Positions 10,121 through 19,730 of a stretch of DNA of 64,000 bases are shown piece after piece. The position numbers and the translations under genes were made by a program. The notes under the pieces were generated by a model. The model did not search any database. It had not been told where the DNA came from and was given only the letters and a program-made list of their open reading frames with translations. Origin of the DNA: Limisphaerales bacterium (GTDB lineage: Bacteria; Verrucomicrobiota; Verrucomicrobiia; Limisphaerales; AAA164-E04); contig JAMASS010000007.1 in NCBI GenBank assembly GCA_024761205.1, positions 102,074-166,073 of the forward strand. The letters run 5' to 3'. The number at the start of each line of letters is the position of its first letter. Position 1 is the first letter of the stretch.

Positions 10121-11176
10121 TTAGTTGGGCTGTCTGCTGTAGTCGACCACCCAGTAGACATTCTTTTGCAGTTTTCTATCGTGGCGTGTGACGTCGCCGG
10201 TGAGATTGCCCTGATCGTCGAGAGGCTGGGTTTCCAATACGGCGCGGATATGTTCGACATTCTTGTGCCACCAGATGTCCATCCCTCCCTTGACATGGAC
10301 GCTGCGGATTTTGTGATTGGGCGGGCAAATGTCAATGCCGCTTTTGGAGGCGTCTTCATAGCCCGGAAAAGTGATGGTGAATTTAGGTTTTTTAAGATCA
10401 TTTTTTACCCACGTGCCTCCTTTCCAAGAGCCGTTGCCGTTGGGCCGGTTGACCCAGGTCAGTTTTTGTGTTTGAAAATGCAGTCTGGCCTTGTAGGTCA
10501 GGTCCAGCTTTCTGGCCGCGCCAACGAGTTCGCCGTCCAATACGGTTCCGAACCAGGCCGGATTCCAGACATCGGACTCCACCTTCACGGGTGGGTATTC
10601 GTATTGGTAGGAGCCTCCAGAAGTAAGCCAGTATCCGCCCTTGCTCCATGCACGATCCCAAAACTCATACCAGGCATGATTAGGCACAGCGGAGTCGGGA
10701 TTTGCGTAAACGTCGTCCCACTGCTTTTTAGACATCCAGTGGGGAGCGTTTATTGTAAGCGTCCACTTCCCTCTGCGATAGTCTTCAAGTTCCTCGTCCC
10801 ATACGATAGCAATGTATTCCGCATCCATTACTGCGTAGTTTCCCCCCATCTTCCCCAACTGCAAATCACGACGTGTTTCCCAAGTGATCCCACGATAGGC
10901 GCCACTAGCTCTTCGGGTTGGGTTGTCATACACGCTGGGCCGGGCTCGGAGTCCGGCTTCGGTGTCATTGGGTTTGTTGATTTCGTTGAGGAGTTGCCCA
11001 AAGGTGACCATGGTTCCCGCGCCGCTGATAATGCGCCAAGCCCATTGCCCGGTGCGCGCCCAACCGACGGTGGCGCCAATAGCGGGTATTGCGGCGCTTG
11101 CTATCAAACAGGCGACCAGAAATAGGATGAAGCCCGCAAAGAGGGCTTTGTTTCTTGTGATAATATTTGTGTTCAT
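10121..11176 (-). CDS. Exported protein of unknown function
   Basis: The product has 351 residues. A strongly hydrophobic N-terminal segment (FAGFILFLVACLIASAAIPAIGA) is a signal peptide or membrane anchor. The remainder is tryptophan- and tyrosine-rich and beta-like (WTLTINAPHWMSKKQWDDVY, YWLTSGGSYQYEYPPVKVESDVWNPAWFG), resembling a surface or periplasmic domain, but no family is recognised. The stop is next to the start of the following membrane-anchored protein gene, so they form a two-gene operon ending at the hairpin near 8817-8848. Confidence 0.75.
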   Translation of the reverse strand: MNTNIITRNKALFAGFILFLVACLIASAAIPAIGATVGWARTGQWAWRIISGAGTMVTFGQLLNEINKPNDTEAGLRARPSVYDNPTRRASGAYRGITWETRRDLQLGKMGGNYAVMDAEYIAIVWDEELEDYRRGKWTLTINAPHWMSKKQWDDVYANPDSAVPNHAWYEFWDRAWSKGGYWLTSGGSYQYEYPPVKVESDVWNPAWFGTVLDGELVGAARKLDLTYKARLHFQTQKLTWVNRPNGNGSWKGGTWVKNDLKKPKFTITFPGYEDASKSGIDICPPNHKIRSVHVKGGMDIWWHKNVEHIRAVLETQPLDDQGNLTGDVTRHDRKLQKNVYWVVDYSRQPN

Positions 11177-12082
11177 AATCTCTAACTTCTAACTCTGACT
11201 GTTTTCTCTTCCGATGGTCGAGTTCCCGGTCACACGACCGCAAACGCACCGAGCCGTTGCCATCAAAATCAGCGAGAAACTGAAGAATCTTCACTTATTT
11301 TGCCCCCCAATAGCACCGGGGGGTTGGAATCCTCGCCGCTGCTTGTGGGCTGTTACATTGAGTGAGTAACCCGACAAGCGAGCCTCTTTAATTTTAAGGA
11401 TGAAAGAGAACATAGGCGGAACCCGTCGACGATTACAACAGGTTTTTCACTCTTTTCACAGCGTCTGATTTCAAGACTTTTCCGAGGCTTTCTTGTCCGC
11501 CTCGGCTTGTTCTTTGGCTTCCTCTTCCTGAAGGATTTGGTCGCGCTGTTTTTCCAGGTTTCTTCTTCGGGAGAAAGGTAACGGCCCGCGCCGGTGAGGA
11601 TGAAGGGGACGATGAATTGCGGGCCTTTGACGCCGTCGATTCGCCGGGTAATGTGCAGGAAGAGTTGATAGCCCGGCATGAGGACGCCGAGCGTGGAGTG
11701 GTCAAAAATAGCCATTCACCGGTGTTGTGTCGGTGTTGTTGCCTTTCAGTGGGTGGCGGAGGATTCGTGGGAGCTTTCGAGAACGAGCATTTCCGGCGAG
11801 GTGATGAGGGATTCGGCGGCGGCGCTGAGGGCGGCTTCGGTGGTGGAAGTGTCGCTGACGGTGACTTGCAAGCCTTCGGTGAAGCTGACTGAGCAGGGCG
11901 GGCGGCGAGGTGAGGAGCGGTTCGCCGACTTTGCCCTGGGCGGCGTTGACGGAGACGAAGGCCATGTGGCCGGTCATGGTGTATTCCTGACCGAGCGGGC
12001 CCGAGGCGTTTCTGGGTCTGGCCGAACTTTTTCCAGGCTAGTTTCTGGCCTATTTGTTGCGGTGCGGTGGGGCCCGTCCGCT
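11177..12082 (-). pseudogene. Gene-poor interval with eroded coding fragments
   Basis: About 900 bp without an intact gene. Protein-like pieces on the minus strand fall in different frames: one starts MTGHMAFVSVNAAQGKVGEPLLTS (near 11977-11900), a later one reads LGVLMPGYQLFLHITRRIDGVKGPQFIVPFILTGAG (about 11690-11590). This suggests one decayed exported protein with frameshifts. I do not recognise the family. Confidence 0.4.
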
Positions 12083-12838
12083 TCAATGTCGGTCTTGGGT
12101 CGTTTTGATCCAAAGATCCCGGTACTGCACCACCATTCCGGGGTTATGCAGTTGTAGCTGAATCATCCCCCGATGCAGTCGCTTCTCAGGCGGCAAATGC
12201 TCCACAAATTCCGCCGATGGTTTTCCATTGATCGAGAACTTGAAATGGTTGCCTTTCACGACCACATGGACATCGTTCCACCCCCCTTTGTTGATGTCCG
12301 CCAACGTCACGGATCCCTCGATCGGCGTCACGGTCGGTTCATCATTTTCGTCGATCACAAGGCTTTCTCCGCGAAAACAGGCATGCTCTCTCCGTCCGGG
12401 TGTATGAAAGTCCCACGCGCCGAGCACCTGTTTACCGATCCCGACATGCCCAATGTCAACATGGTAGCCTTGAAAGTCACGTTTCTCGGTCGGATCCGGC
12501 CGAGCACGAATATTGACCCCGCTATTCCCCGCACCAGGGAACCGATAAGTAAATTTCATCTCAAAATCCGCGATGCCATGCCGGTCGTAAACCAAGTAGC
12601 CAATTCCCTTGTCGCCATCACCCACAATCATTCCATCCTTGGCTACCCACGCATCCGCCGTGCCGCCATCGCGCAACATCGGTGTCCATCCTTTTAAGGT
12701 CTTTCCATCAAACATGGAAACGAACCCCTCGCCATCAGAGTTCTGGCCATTTTCACGATCCGCATCCGACCGCGAGTGATGACACCAAACACAACCCACG
12801 TTAAACGAAATAAGTACAGCTAAGAGACTATTCTTCAT
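12083..12838 (-). CDS. DUF1080 (3-keto-disaccharide hydrolase-like) exported protein
   Basis: 251 residues from the ATG at 12838, chosen because it starts a signal sequence (MKNSLLAVLISFNVGC); a cysteine at its end may be lipidated, though the lipobox is weak. The DUF1080 hallmark FVSMFDGKTLKGWTPM opens the mature protein, followed by AWVAKDGMIVGDG, FEMKFTYRFPGAGNSGVNIRA, GYHVDIG and GGWNDVHVVVKGNHFKFSINGK. The family folds as a concanavalin-like jelly roll; some members hydrolyse 3-keto-glycosides. It is common in PVC bacteria in sugar-degradation settings. No partner gene is adjacent. Confidence 0.87.
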   Translation of the reverse strand: MKNSLLAVLISFNVGCVWCHHSRSDADRENGQNSDGEGFVSMFDGKTLKGWTPMLRDGGTADAWVAKDGMIVGDGDKGIGYLVYDRHGIADFEMKFTYRFPGAGNSGVNIRARPDPTEKRDFQGYHVDIGHVGIGKQVLGAWDFHTPGRREHACFRGESLVIDENDEPTVTPIEGSVTLADINKGGWNDVHVVVKGNHFKFSINGKPSAEFVEHLPPEKRLHRGMIQLQLHNPGMVVQYRDLWIKTTQDRH

Positions 12839-13305
12839 GACAAAGCTCCAAGTATAAAATGGACGAGGGCAACCTAGTAAAACGCCCGACTCTCTCAAAC
12901 ACCAAAAACCGAAGGCGCCCCTCTCCCTGTCTCACCAGCGGTGCGATTGTGGAAGAGTGCAAGAACTTTGCGACACTCCGCCTATCCCATCAACGGATCA
13001 TGAGACGAATGCTCAATACTCGATTCAACATGACCTATCGACTCTCTTCTCCATTCGTCATTCCTCCACGCTCTGATTCAATCAACCTTTGGCCGGGAAG
13101 CCGTCAAGTCCTGCATGCAAGCCGCCGGCGTCGGCCCGGAGGCGTCCCCAAAAGTGAATCTTCCTCAGCAGTAGACCGACTCCAAGTGAAAAGATCGGCA
13201 CCGGGTTTCCCTCAACTCTGGCTGGATGAATTGTTGACTTACTTGCACACCGCCTGCTAACGATCCGTAACGAGTAATTATCAAAAAACCTAACCAACCA
13301 GAGAG
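12839..13305. other. Intergenic region, no gene seen
   Basis: A stretch of 467 bp between divergently transcribed DUF1080 and Rieske genes. Short open frames exist but none resembles a protein. It should hold the promoters of both genes; I could not assign them. Confidence 0.4.
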
Positions 13306-14067
13306 ATGACCGACAACACAACCCTCCCAACCCGCAGGCACTTCGTCAAGATGTTGGCTCTTGGAAGCGCATCGTCCATCTTAGGCGGCACACTTACCCG
13401 ACAGCTACTTCTGGCAGACATCGGCGTCGACCTCACAAGCACCGTGGGTTCACTTCGCGTCCGCCTCAGCGACTTTCCAGCTCTGGCCCAAGTCAATGGT
13501 TCCGTCCGCCTCGGCGTCAACCCCCTCCGCTCCAACCACCAACCCGACGGCACCTTTCATCCCATTCTCATTAATCGGCTCCCTAACCATGAGATCATCG
13601 CCCTGAGTGCCGAATGCACACACGCCTCGTGCGCCGTTCGAACCTACGATGCCAGCGCCAATGCTCACATCTGCCCCTGCCATAGGTCGCGTTTTCGCAT
13701 CGACGGACGACGCATCAGTGGTCCCGCCCCCTTTAGCTTGGGCGCCTACGAAACATCCTTCGACGGCAACGACACACTGGAAATCAAAATTCCCCAATTG
13801 GGATTTACCGTCAACGGCTGCCTCCAATCCGCAAATGACGGCCCGCTCTTGAAATTGGAATTCCTAGCCCGACGCTCCATCACTTATCAAGTCGTCCAAA
13901 AGACCGAAATCGACGCCGAGTGGACCCCAATTCCCTTTGCCACCCGGCCCGAAGAACCACCGGACCGTCTTGAATTCCAAGGGAACGATGCTTTCTCCGA
14001 ATTATACATCCGGCAAACCGATGCAATCGGATTTTATGCAGTACAGGCGATGATCGAGGAACTCTGA
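13306..14067 (+). CDS. Tat-exported Rieske [2Fe-2S] protein
   Basis: The product has 253 residues. The N-terminus carries a twin-arginine motif (TRRHFVKMLALGSASSILGG), indicating export of a folded cofactor protein. The Rieske cluster ligands are present as CTH in ECTHASC and CPCH in ICPCHRSRF, with GPAP-FSLGAYE after it as in Rieske domains. The C-terminal ~90 residues (from about 165) form an extra domain resembling short beta repeats seen in verrucomicrobial exported proteins. It is probably a periplasmic electron carrier or oxidase subunit. No cytochrome bc genes are nearby. Confidence 0.85.
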   Translation: MTDNTTLPTRRHFVKMLALGSASSILGGTLTRQLLLADIGVDLTSTVGSLRVRLSDFPALAQVNGSVRLGVNPLRSNHQPDGTFHPILINRLPNHEIIALSAECTHASCAVRTYDASANAHICPCHRSRFRIDGRRISGPAPFSLGAYETSFDGNDTLEIKIPQLGFTVNGCLQSANDGPLLKLEFLARRSITYQVVQKTEIDAEWTPIPFATRPEEPPDRLEFQGNDAFSELYIRQTDAIGFYAVQAMIEEL

Positions 14068-14270
14068 ACCACCCAAACGCTCTCAACTTGCTGTGATCAA
14101 ATTATGCTGAGCCCGTACTGCGAAGAGGTGGAGCGAGAGACTCTCGAGCCGCCAGCCCGCAAAGCGGACCGGATTGCATTACCTGATAAGCGAATACATC
14201 CGCTTATTCCATGGCTCCAATCTAGACTAGACGAAAACGGCTCGACAAAACTCCGCCCCATCTCAACTCT

Positions 14271-14849
14271 CTACGAACGAGTATTCCCCGCACGGTCGAG
14301 ATCAAAGTAATAAAGCGCCACAATCACAAGAGCATGGGAGACCCTGCCTTCGGCAACTGCTGCCCGCACCCTGCCCAACGGAACTAACTCGGTCACGATG
14401 TCCTCGCCCGGGTCCAACGCACGGGGATGCTTCGATTCGCAGCCCTCAATCAGCACCGTTCGACAAGTATTACTCATGATCGCCGGATTGGGATAGACAT
14501 CGCCGATCAATCGAGCGGTCTGCCCCTCATAACCGGTCTCCTCTCGAAGCTCCCGAATCGCCGCATCCACTGGTGAGACGTCCTCTGGCTCCATCACTCC
14601 TCCTGGAATCTCGAGTTCCACGGACCCGGACCCGTGCCGATATTGTTTGATCATCACCAAATGGTCATCGGGAGTCACAGCGATGACATTAACCCAATCC
14701 GAACACTCGATCACATAAAAGCCATGATCGCTTCCGGTCCGGGGCGAGGTCTTAATATCCGTACGAATGGAAAAAATCGGATAGCAACCCACTGATCGCG
14801 TAGTTTTGATCGGCCAAGGAGCCAACTCGTCATCAGCAGTATGACTCAT
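14271..14849 (-). CDS. Nudix hydrolase, ADP-ribose pyrophosphatase-like
   Basis: The product has 192 residues. A clean Nudix box is present: GGVMEPEDVSPVDAAIRELREETGYEG. The upstream VNVIAVTPDDHLVMIKQYRHGSGSVELEIPGG has the QyR...ELPaG pattern typical of ADP-ribose pyrophosphatases, and PNPAIMSNTC also fits that subgroup. Likely substrate is ADP-ribose or a related sugar nucleotide (inferred). Confidence 0.88.
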   Translation of the reverse strand: MSHTADDELAPWPIKTTRSVGCYPIFSIRTDIKTSPRTGSDHGFYVIECSDWVNVIAVTPDDHLVMIKQYRHGSGSVELEIPGGVMEPEDVSPVDAAIRELREETGYEGQTARLIGDVYPNPAIMSNTCRTVLIEGCESKHPRALDPGEDIVTELVPLGRVRAAVAEGRVSHALVIVALYYFDLDRAGNTRS

Positions 14850-14862
14850 GAGCTCACTACGG

Positions 14863-15102
14863 TTAAGATTCGTTCGAAAATCCCCGAGCCTTCGCTGCCC
14901 ATCCCTGGCGCATCAACCCAAGGAGGTGCTGCATGGCTTCAGTTTCGCTGCGTCCTGTGGTCTCCGCCAATTGACCCGCGCGACGAATTAGCTGGCCAGC
15001 CATTTCGTCGGCCTTTTCGGCCGAACACCCCATCTGGACCAGCACCGTGGTCAGTTGATCAACAGGAACTCTCTGCGCCTGACTATCCCGCTCATCCGCC
15101 AT
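14863..15102 (-). CDS. Small conserved-looking protein of unknown function
   Basis: 79 residues from the ATG at 15102 (MADERDSQAQRVPVDQL); an in-frame ATG at 15111 adds three residues. The composition is helical and amphipathic (TVLVQMGCSAEKADEMAGQLIRRAGQLAETTGRSETEAMQHLLGLM). It starts about 70 bp downstream of the cyclophilin stop on the same strand and ends just before the Nudix gene. No family recognised. Confidence 0.55.
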   Translation of the reverse strand: MADERDSQAQRVPVDQLTTVLVQMGCSAEKADEMAGQLIRRAGQLAETTGRSETEAMQHLLGLMRQGWAAKARGFSNES

Positions 15103-15174
15103 AACCTGCATCCGTAGCTCCTCCTTTTAGGCATCCGACAGACAGCGGAGGCAACTTGGGCTCAGTAGACAGCA

Positions 15175-15690
15175 CTAGGCTACTGCCGTCTCAATGATAT
15201 CGATACTCGAGACACCCACACGCTCCAGCGGTTTGCTATTTTCGCCGCCCGCACTCGGCCCAGTCGGGGTGTCGCCAAGTATTCCCAACACATCATCACC
15301 AGCAATCAGTTCGCCAAAGGCGGTATATTGTCCGTTCAAAAAACTCGCGTCTGCCAAGCAGATGAAAAACTGGCTCCCCGCCGAATCGGGATGATTCGAG
15401 CGCGCCATGGAAATCACGCCACGCACATGAGGCCGATCATTGAACTCCGCCTTGATCGTGTGCCCGGGTCCGCCAGTGCCCACGTTGGGATCATCGGTCT
15501 TACTCAGCGGATCGCCTCCTTGAATCATGAAGCCCTTCACGATTCGGTGAAAAGCCGTCCCATTATAGAACTTTTGCTTCGCCAAGGTTTTAAAATTCTT
15601 CACCGTTTTCGGAGCCACCTCGGGCCAGAATCGAATGGACATATCTCCGCACACCGTCTTAATTACTGCAATCTTTTCGGGGTCACCCAT
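15175..15690 (-). CDS. Cyclophilin-type peptidyl-prolyl cis-trans isomerase
   Basis: The product has 171 residues with no signal peptide, so it is cytoplasmic. Cyclophilin motifs are present: APKTVKNF, YNGTAFHRIVKGFMIQGGDP (catalytic Arg in FHRI), GVISMARSNHPDSAGSQFFICLADASFLNGQYTAFGEL. Prokaryotic cyclophilins accelerate proline isomerisation during folding. It heads a minus-strand run with the small protein and the Nudix hydrolase. Confidence 0.93.
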   Translation of the reverse strand: MGDPEKIAVIKTVCGDMSIRFWPEVAPKTVKNFKTLAKQKFYNGTAFHRIVKGFMIQGGDPLSKTDDPNVGTGGPGHTIKAEFNDRPHVRGVISMARSNHPDSAGSQFFICLADASFLNGQYTAFGELIAGDDVLGILGDTPTGPSAGGENSKPLERVGVSSIDIIETAVA

Positions 15691-15888
15691 CCCGTGAACC
15701 TACGGAAAGCTCACAGCCCGTCAAGCACCGCCTAGAAAAACCCCTGTCCCCGAAACTTGGAACTTGAAACTTTCATCCCCAACCACCCTGACCGCCTTAA
15801 CTTCCACCCGCTTGGTGGGGAGGCTTCGCTCACCCGTGGCAATGGCCTTGACCGCAACGTTTCCAATCTTCTTGAGCACCTCCACTCC

Positions 15889-18800
15889 CTAAACCAGTTT
15901 ATCGCGCATAAACTCTGCCAAATACGCATCTGTTGGGTTGTTATCCAGTTCCAACCAATGATGTTGTCCTGTGTTTCCTTTCCCACCATATCTGCACTGA
16001 CCTCTATTTTGTAACTTGGTTTTATAGGCAGAGAGGTGTTTGAAAATAGCAGGATATTGCTGTTGCAGATATTCGTGTGATCCATACTTTGCCAGTATCA
16101 CCCACAACCCCTTCCACTGTGCTTGATACCGCTTGATGTCCCGCCCGCGCAGGATCGGTTTCAGCAATTCTTCAGACTTGGGGTCCTCGGCAACTAATGC
16201 GTCTTTATCCGCTTTATCGACGATAAAGGCGGCGTTCAGCCCGGTGAGTATTCCTCGATAAATGGAATATCCCACTCTTTCAGCGGTGTGCCGAGGGCCT
16301 GCATCTTGTCCATAATGCTCCGCTCAACGGCAGAGAGGGCCATCCAAGGCTGGCTCTCTTCGATGCGTAGTTCACCCCACAGATTTTCATCCGGTGGGAA
16401 CGGCTGGCCGGGCAGACGGTCAAGGTCCACGGTCTTGCCAACGGTATCGCTTTTGCCGGTTTTCGCCAGCAGGATGCTGGAGTCTACAATTGTGTTTTTG
16501 AAGATGTCTTTACCCATGTCCAGCAGCTTCAGAGGAGCGTGGTTTTCTGAGAAATAATGGCGTAGCTTCCCGCCGTATTTGGCTTTCAACCAACTGTTGG
16601 AAGTGATGAAACACAGGTGGCCACCGTCCTTCTTCAACAGTTCCATACCGCACTCATAAAAGAGCACGTAGATGTCACCGGATTTGATAAATGTGTTGTA
16701 TCCGGCGGGTTGGTAGAGCGCACCTAGTTTGCCGCCGCTTTTTTGTAATTGAATGTAGGGCGGGTTGCCCATTACCATATCAAAGCCGTCTTTGACACCG
16801 AACATGTATTCTGCGTCAAACCAATCGGCCTTGGCGTTTTGGTCGTAAGGGTCCCATTGGGCGATCTTGTTGGCGTCTTCTTCGGGGAGTTTGGCATTCT
16901 GTAATGCTTCCGATAATTCTGTACGAATTTCCTTGTCTCTGTCCTTGCAATCACGTTTTTCCTCGCGTGTGGTCGCATGAAAATACTGCTCACGGTTTTC
17001 CACCAGTTTCGTTTCCGCAGCTTCAATGTCTTGACGGAATAATTCCAGTTGAGGCGGAGCTTCGAGACTCAGCAGTGTATCGGCGGCGACGAACTTGGTT
17101 TCGAGGTTGGGTAGGGGGCGAATGCCCAAGTTCTTGTCCTTTGCTTCGGGTTTTTGTTCGATTGCCAGGGAGATGAAGAAGCGCAGTTTAGCGATCTGGC
17201 AGGCGATGGGTTGAATGTCCACGCCGTGGATGCTGTTTTGGATCAGGTAGAGCTTGCGCCCGAAATCGGAGTTGCGGTATTGCTCGAAGGTCTTGCTGAT
17301 CTCTTGTAGTTCGGCGTCTCGTTCTTTTTGGTCCCGGGTCTCAAAGGCTGCGTCCGCCTTTTCTTTGGCGCGGTCTTTTTGCAGTCTTTCCCAGTATTTG
17401 TTATCCGGATCGAGTCGCTTGAGTGCAAGGGTCAGTTTGTGCAGGACACTCATCGGAAAAGCACCGGAACCGACGGCCGGGTCCAGTATCTTGAGACGGG
17501 CAATGGCTCCGACCAGCCTTTTGGTTTCGTCCAGGTCGAACAACTCCGCTGCATCGTCGAAGACATTCTCGTAATCCAGCAGATAGCGCAGCCGTTTGCG
17601 CCAGGAGTTTGTGTCGTCATTGGTGGGCTCAGCTTGCTCGGACAGGGATGCGATCAGTGCTTCGTCCACCATATAGTCCACGATGGGGCGGGGGGTGTAG
17701 TAGGAGCCGGTCTGTTTGCGGGCCGTTTCTCTGGTTTCCGGGTTGTAAGTGGCCAGCAGGTTTTCAAACACTTTGCCCAGAAGCTCCGGATCCAGGGCAA
17801 CCTCCTGTTCTATCGGCGTGTTTTCCTCGACGGTGAACTTGTAGCGGTTGAGCAAGGGGAGCAAGCCGTGGTGGTCGAAGAAGAGGCGGTTGGGGACGGA
17901 TAACTTCCCGTATTCGGTGCGTCTGGGGTCAATCACATTGTCGGTGAAACAATCAATTCGGTCACCACCCTCTCGACTGCCCTCGAAACTGTCTAGGCAG
18001 TCGAACAGGCCACCATTGATGAAAGGGGTCTTCTTGAACAGGTCACGCAGCTTCTCGGGTTCTGTCATCTCCTTCTTGAAACGATAGCGTGAAAAATCAC
18101 GGTGTGTCTTGTTAGTTACCTCGCTAAAGTCCCGCTTGTCCATCTCGGTGTTCAGAGTGGCGAAGAAGAGGTTTTGCAGCACGGCCCGGTAGTAGGAGCC
18201 GCCCTCGTTGCGGTCGTAGTTTTTCAGCAGCTTCGATATCTCCTCTTCATTGAATAGCTCTTCCGCAACCAAACCCTTTTCTTTGAGAAACCAGATGAAC
18301 AACAAGCGCGTGATCAGGCGGATCACTTGCCGTTTCTCGCTGCCCTCGCCTTTGCGGTCATCCGGAAATGTAGACTCTTTCCCCGCCCGTTCGAACCACT
18401 GGTAAAGCTCCTGATAGAAATGCTTGTTGAGCGGCTCCACGTTGAAAACGCTTTCCCAGGCTTGGTGCAGGGCGTCAAAGTTCTTAACGGGTGCGCCGTC
18501 TTTGTCTGTGAGTTCGGGCAGGTAAAGCTGAGAAAGGATGTCCAGATGCGCCCGATGCGGCGCCTCAAGCCGGATATCTTTGATGAGCGTCACCTTTTCC
18601 AGCACGTCTCGGTCTCTGTCCCGCTTGTGGGGGCGGCGGTTGATGACGGCTATGGATAGCAGGCCGCCGTAAGTGTAGAGAACCATGACCGGCATGGGAA
18701 ACAAGCGGTTTATCTGGCGGGTGATGGTGGCCAGATCGGTGCGGCTGTAGCTGTTTATCTTCAGTCCCAATGCGAAAAAGACGTAGGATTGCATCAGCCC

Positions 18801-19085
18801 GGGCTCTACTTCTTGTCCGCTTGCCCCTTGGAGTTCTTCGCCGGTCAGCTGAAAGAGTAAATCCGCGTGGTGCCAATCGCTGAATTTGGCTTTGTTCTCG
18901 TCCAGTTTCTGCTGTGCCTTTTCTTCTACCCATTCCTTGAATCTTTTCGGATCGGCGTTCGGGATAGGCAGGGTTCTAGTGCTCTGGTAGCCCAGGGTTT
19001 TCAGCAGGGCGAGATGTCCGTCGCGGAAGTCGCTGTGACGGAGCTTTTGCAAGGCTGTGCGGAGTTGATTCAAGTCGTTGTTCAT
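15889..19085 (-). pseudogene. Type IIG (Eco57I-like) restriction-modification enzyme, frameshifted and truncated
   Basis: The main frame runs from the ATG at 19085 to 16236 (949 residues). It contains the N6-adenine methyltransferase motifs DPAVGSGAFP (about residue 535) and GNPPYIQ (about residue 773), with an N-terminal region typical of type IIG or BREX-like single-chain enzymes. After EWDIPF the frame is lost. The family sequence continues in another frame (YRGILTGLNAAFIVDK ... LRGRDIKRYQAQWKGLWVI ... WLELDNNPTDAYLAEFMRDKLV) until a stop at 15889, so a frameshift lies near 16262. The usual C-terminal specificity region after this point is missing and is replaced by unrelated sequence. Probably inactive, though a sequencing error at the frameshift is possible. 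Confidence 0.82.
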
Positions 19086-19328
19086 GGGTCAGTCGTTTGT
19101 CGCAGCGTTCCCTCAACGCCTCTTTTTGTCCGGCGACGAGGTCGCGAAACAGCCCTAGGGTCTGCTTGGGCCAAAGGTCAGGCGGACTGTACCGTCGTCA
19201 TGGACATAAACAAGATAAGAATGGCCGATCCGTTCGCACTGTTGGATTTCACAAGACGGGGGTATTGCTCGCAATTACAGGTAGCATCAGGCAGGGCCGC
19301 TTTGGATCCTCTCCGAGGCGGGATCGTC

Positions 19329-19721
19329 TCAATCGAAGAACCAGTTGAGAAAGCTTCCCGGGTCTTTGAATCCGATCCAGAGTACGAGCGAGAGGCAGGC
19401 GATGAACACGGCGAAACGAATTCCGTAGTCGGCGAGGCTTCGATAGCGATGGGCCTCACTGAGGAGGGCGATCCAGGCAATGGGGGAGAGACTCATCATG
19501 ACGATACCGATGAAGGTGATGACGGCGTGGAACCCGAAGGGGATTGAAATTTCCGCCAGGTCGCGGACGTCGGCACTATCGCGTCCTGGCCATTCGCCGA
19601 GCAAGAGCCCGGCGTGACAGATCAGGATATAGAAGATCACGAGCGTGAACAACGGGGTGATGGCGACCATCCAGTGCAGCTGGTCCACCAGCGGGCGTTC
19701 GGAGAAGCGAGATGGTTTCAT
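19329..19721 (-). CDS. Small integral membrane protein
   Basis: The product has 130 residues with about three predicted transmembrane segments (MVAITPLFTLVIFYILICHAGLLL, FHAVITFIGIVMMSLSPIAWIALL, FAVFIACLSLVLWIGF). No family recognised. It follows the large VIT/PEP-CTERM gene by only about 9 bp on the same strand and is likely co-transcribed with it and padR. Confidence 0.7.
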   Translation of the reverse strand: MKPSRFSERPLVDQLHWMVAITPLFTLVIFYILICHAGLLLGEWPGRDSADVRDLAEISIPFGFHAVITFIGIVMMSLSPIAWIALLSEAHRYRSLADYGIRFAVFIACLSLVLWIGFKDPGSFLNWFFD

Positions 19722-19730
19722 GAGGGATCG

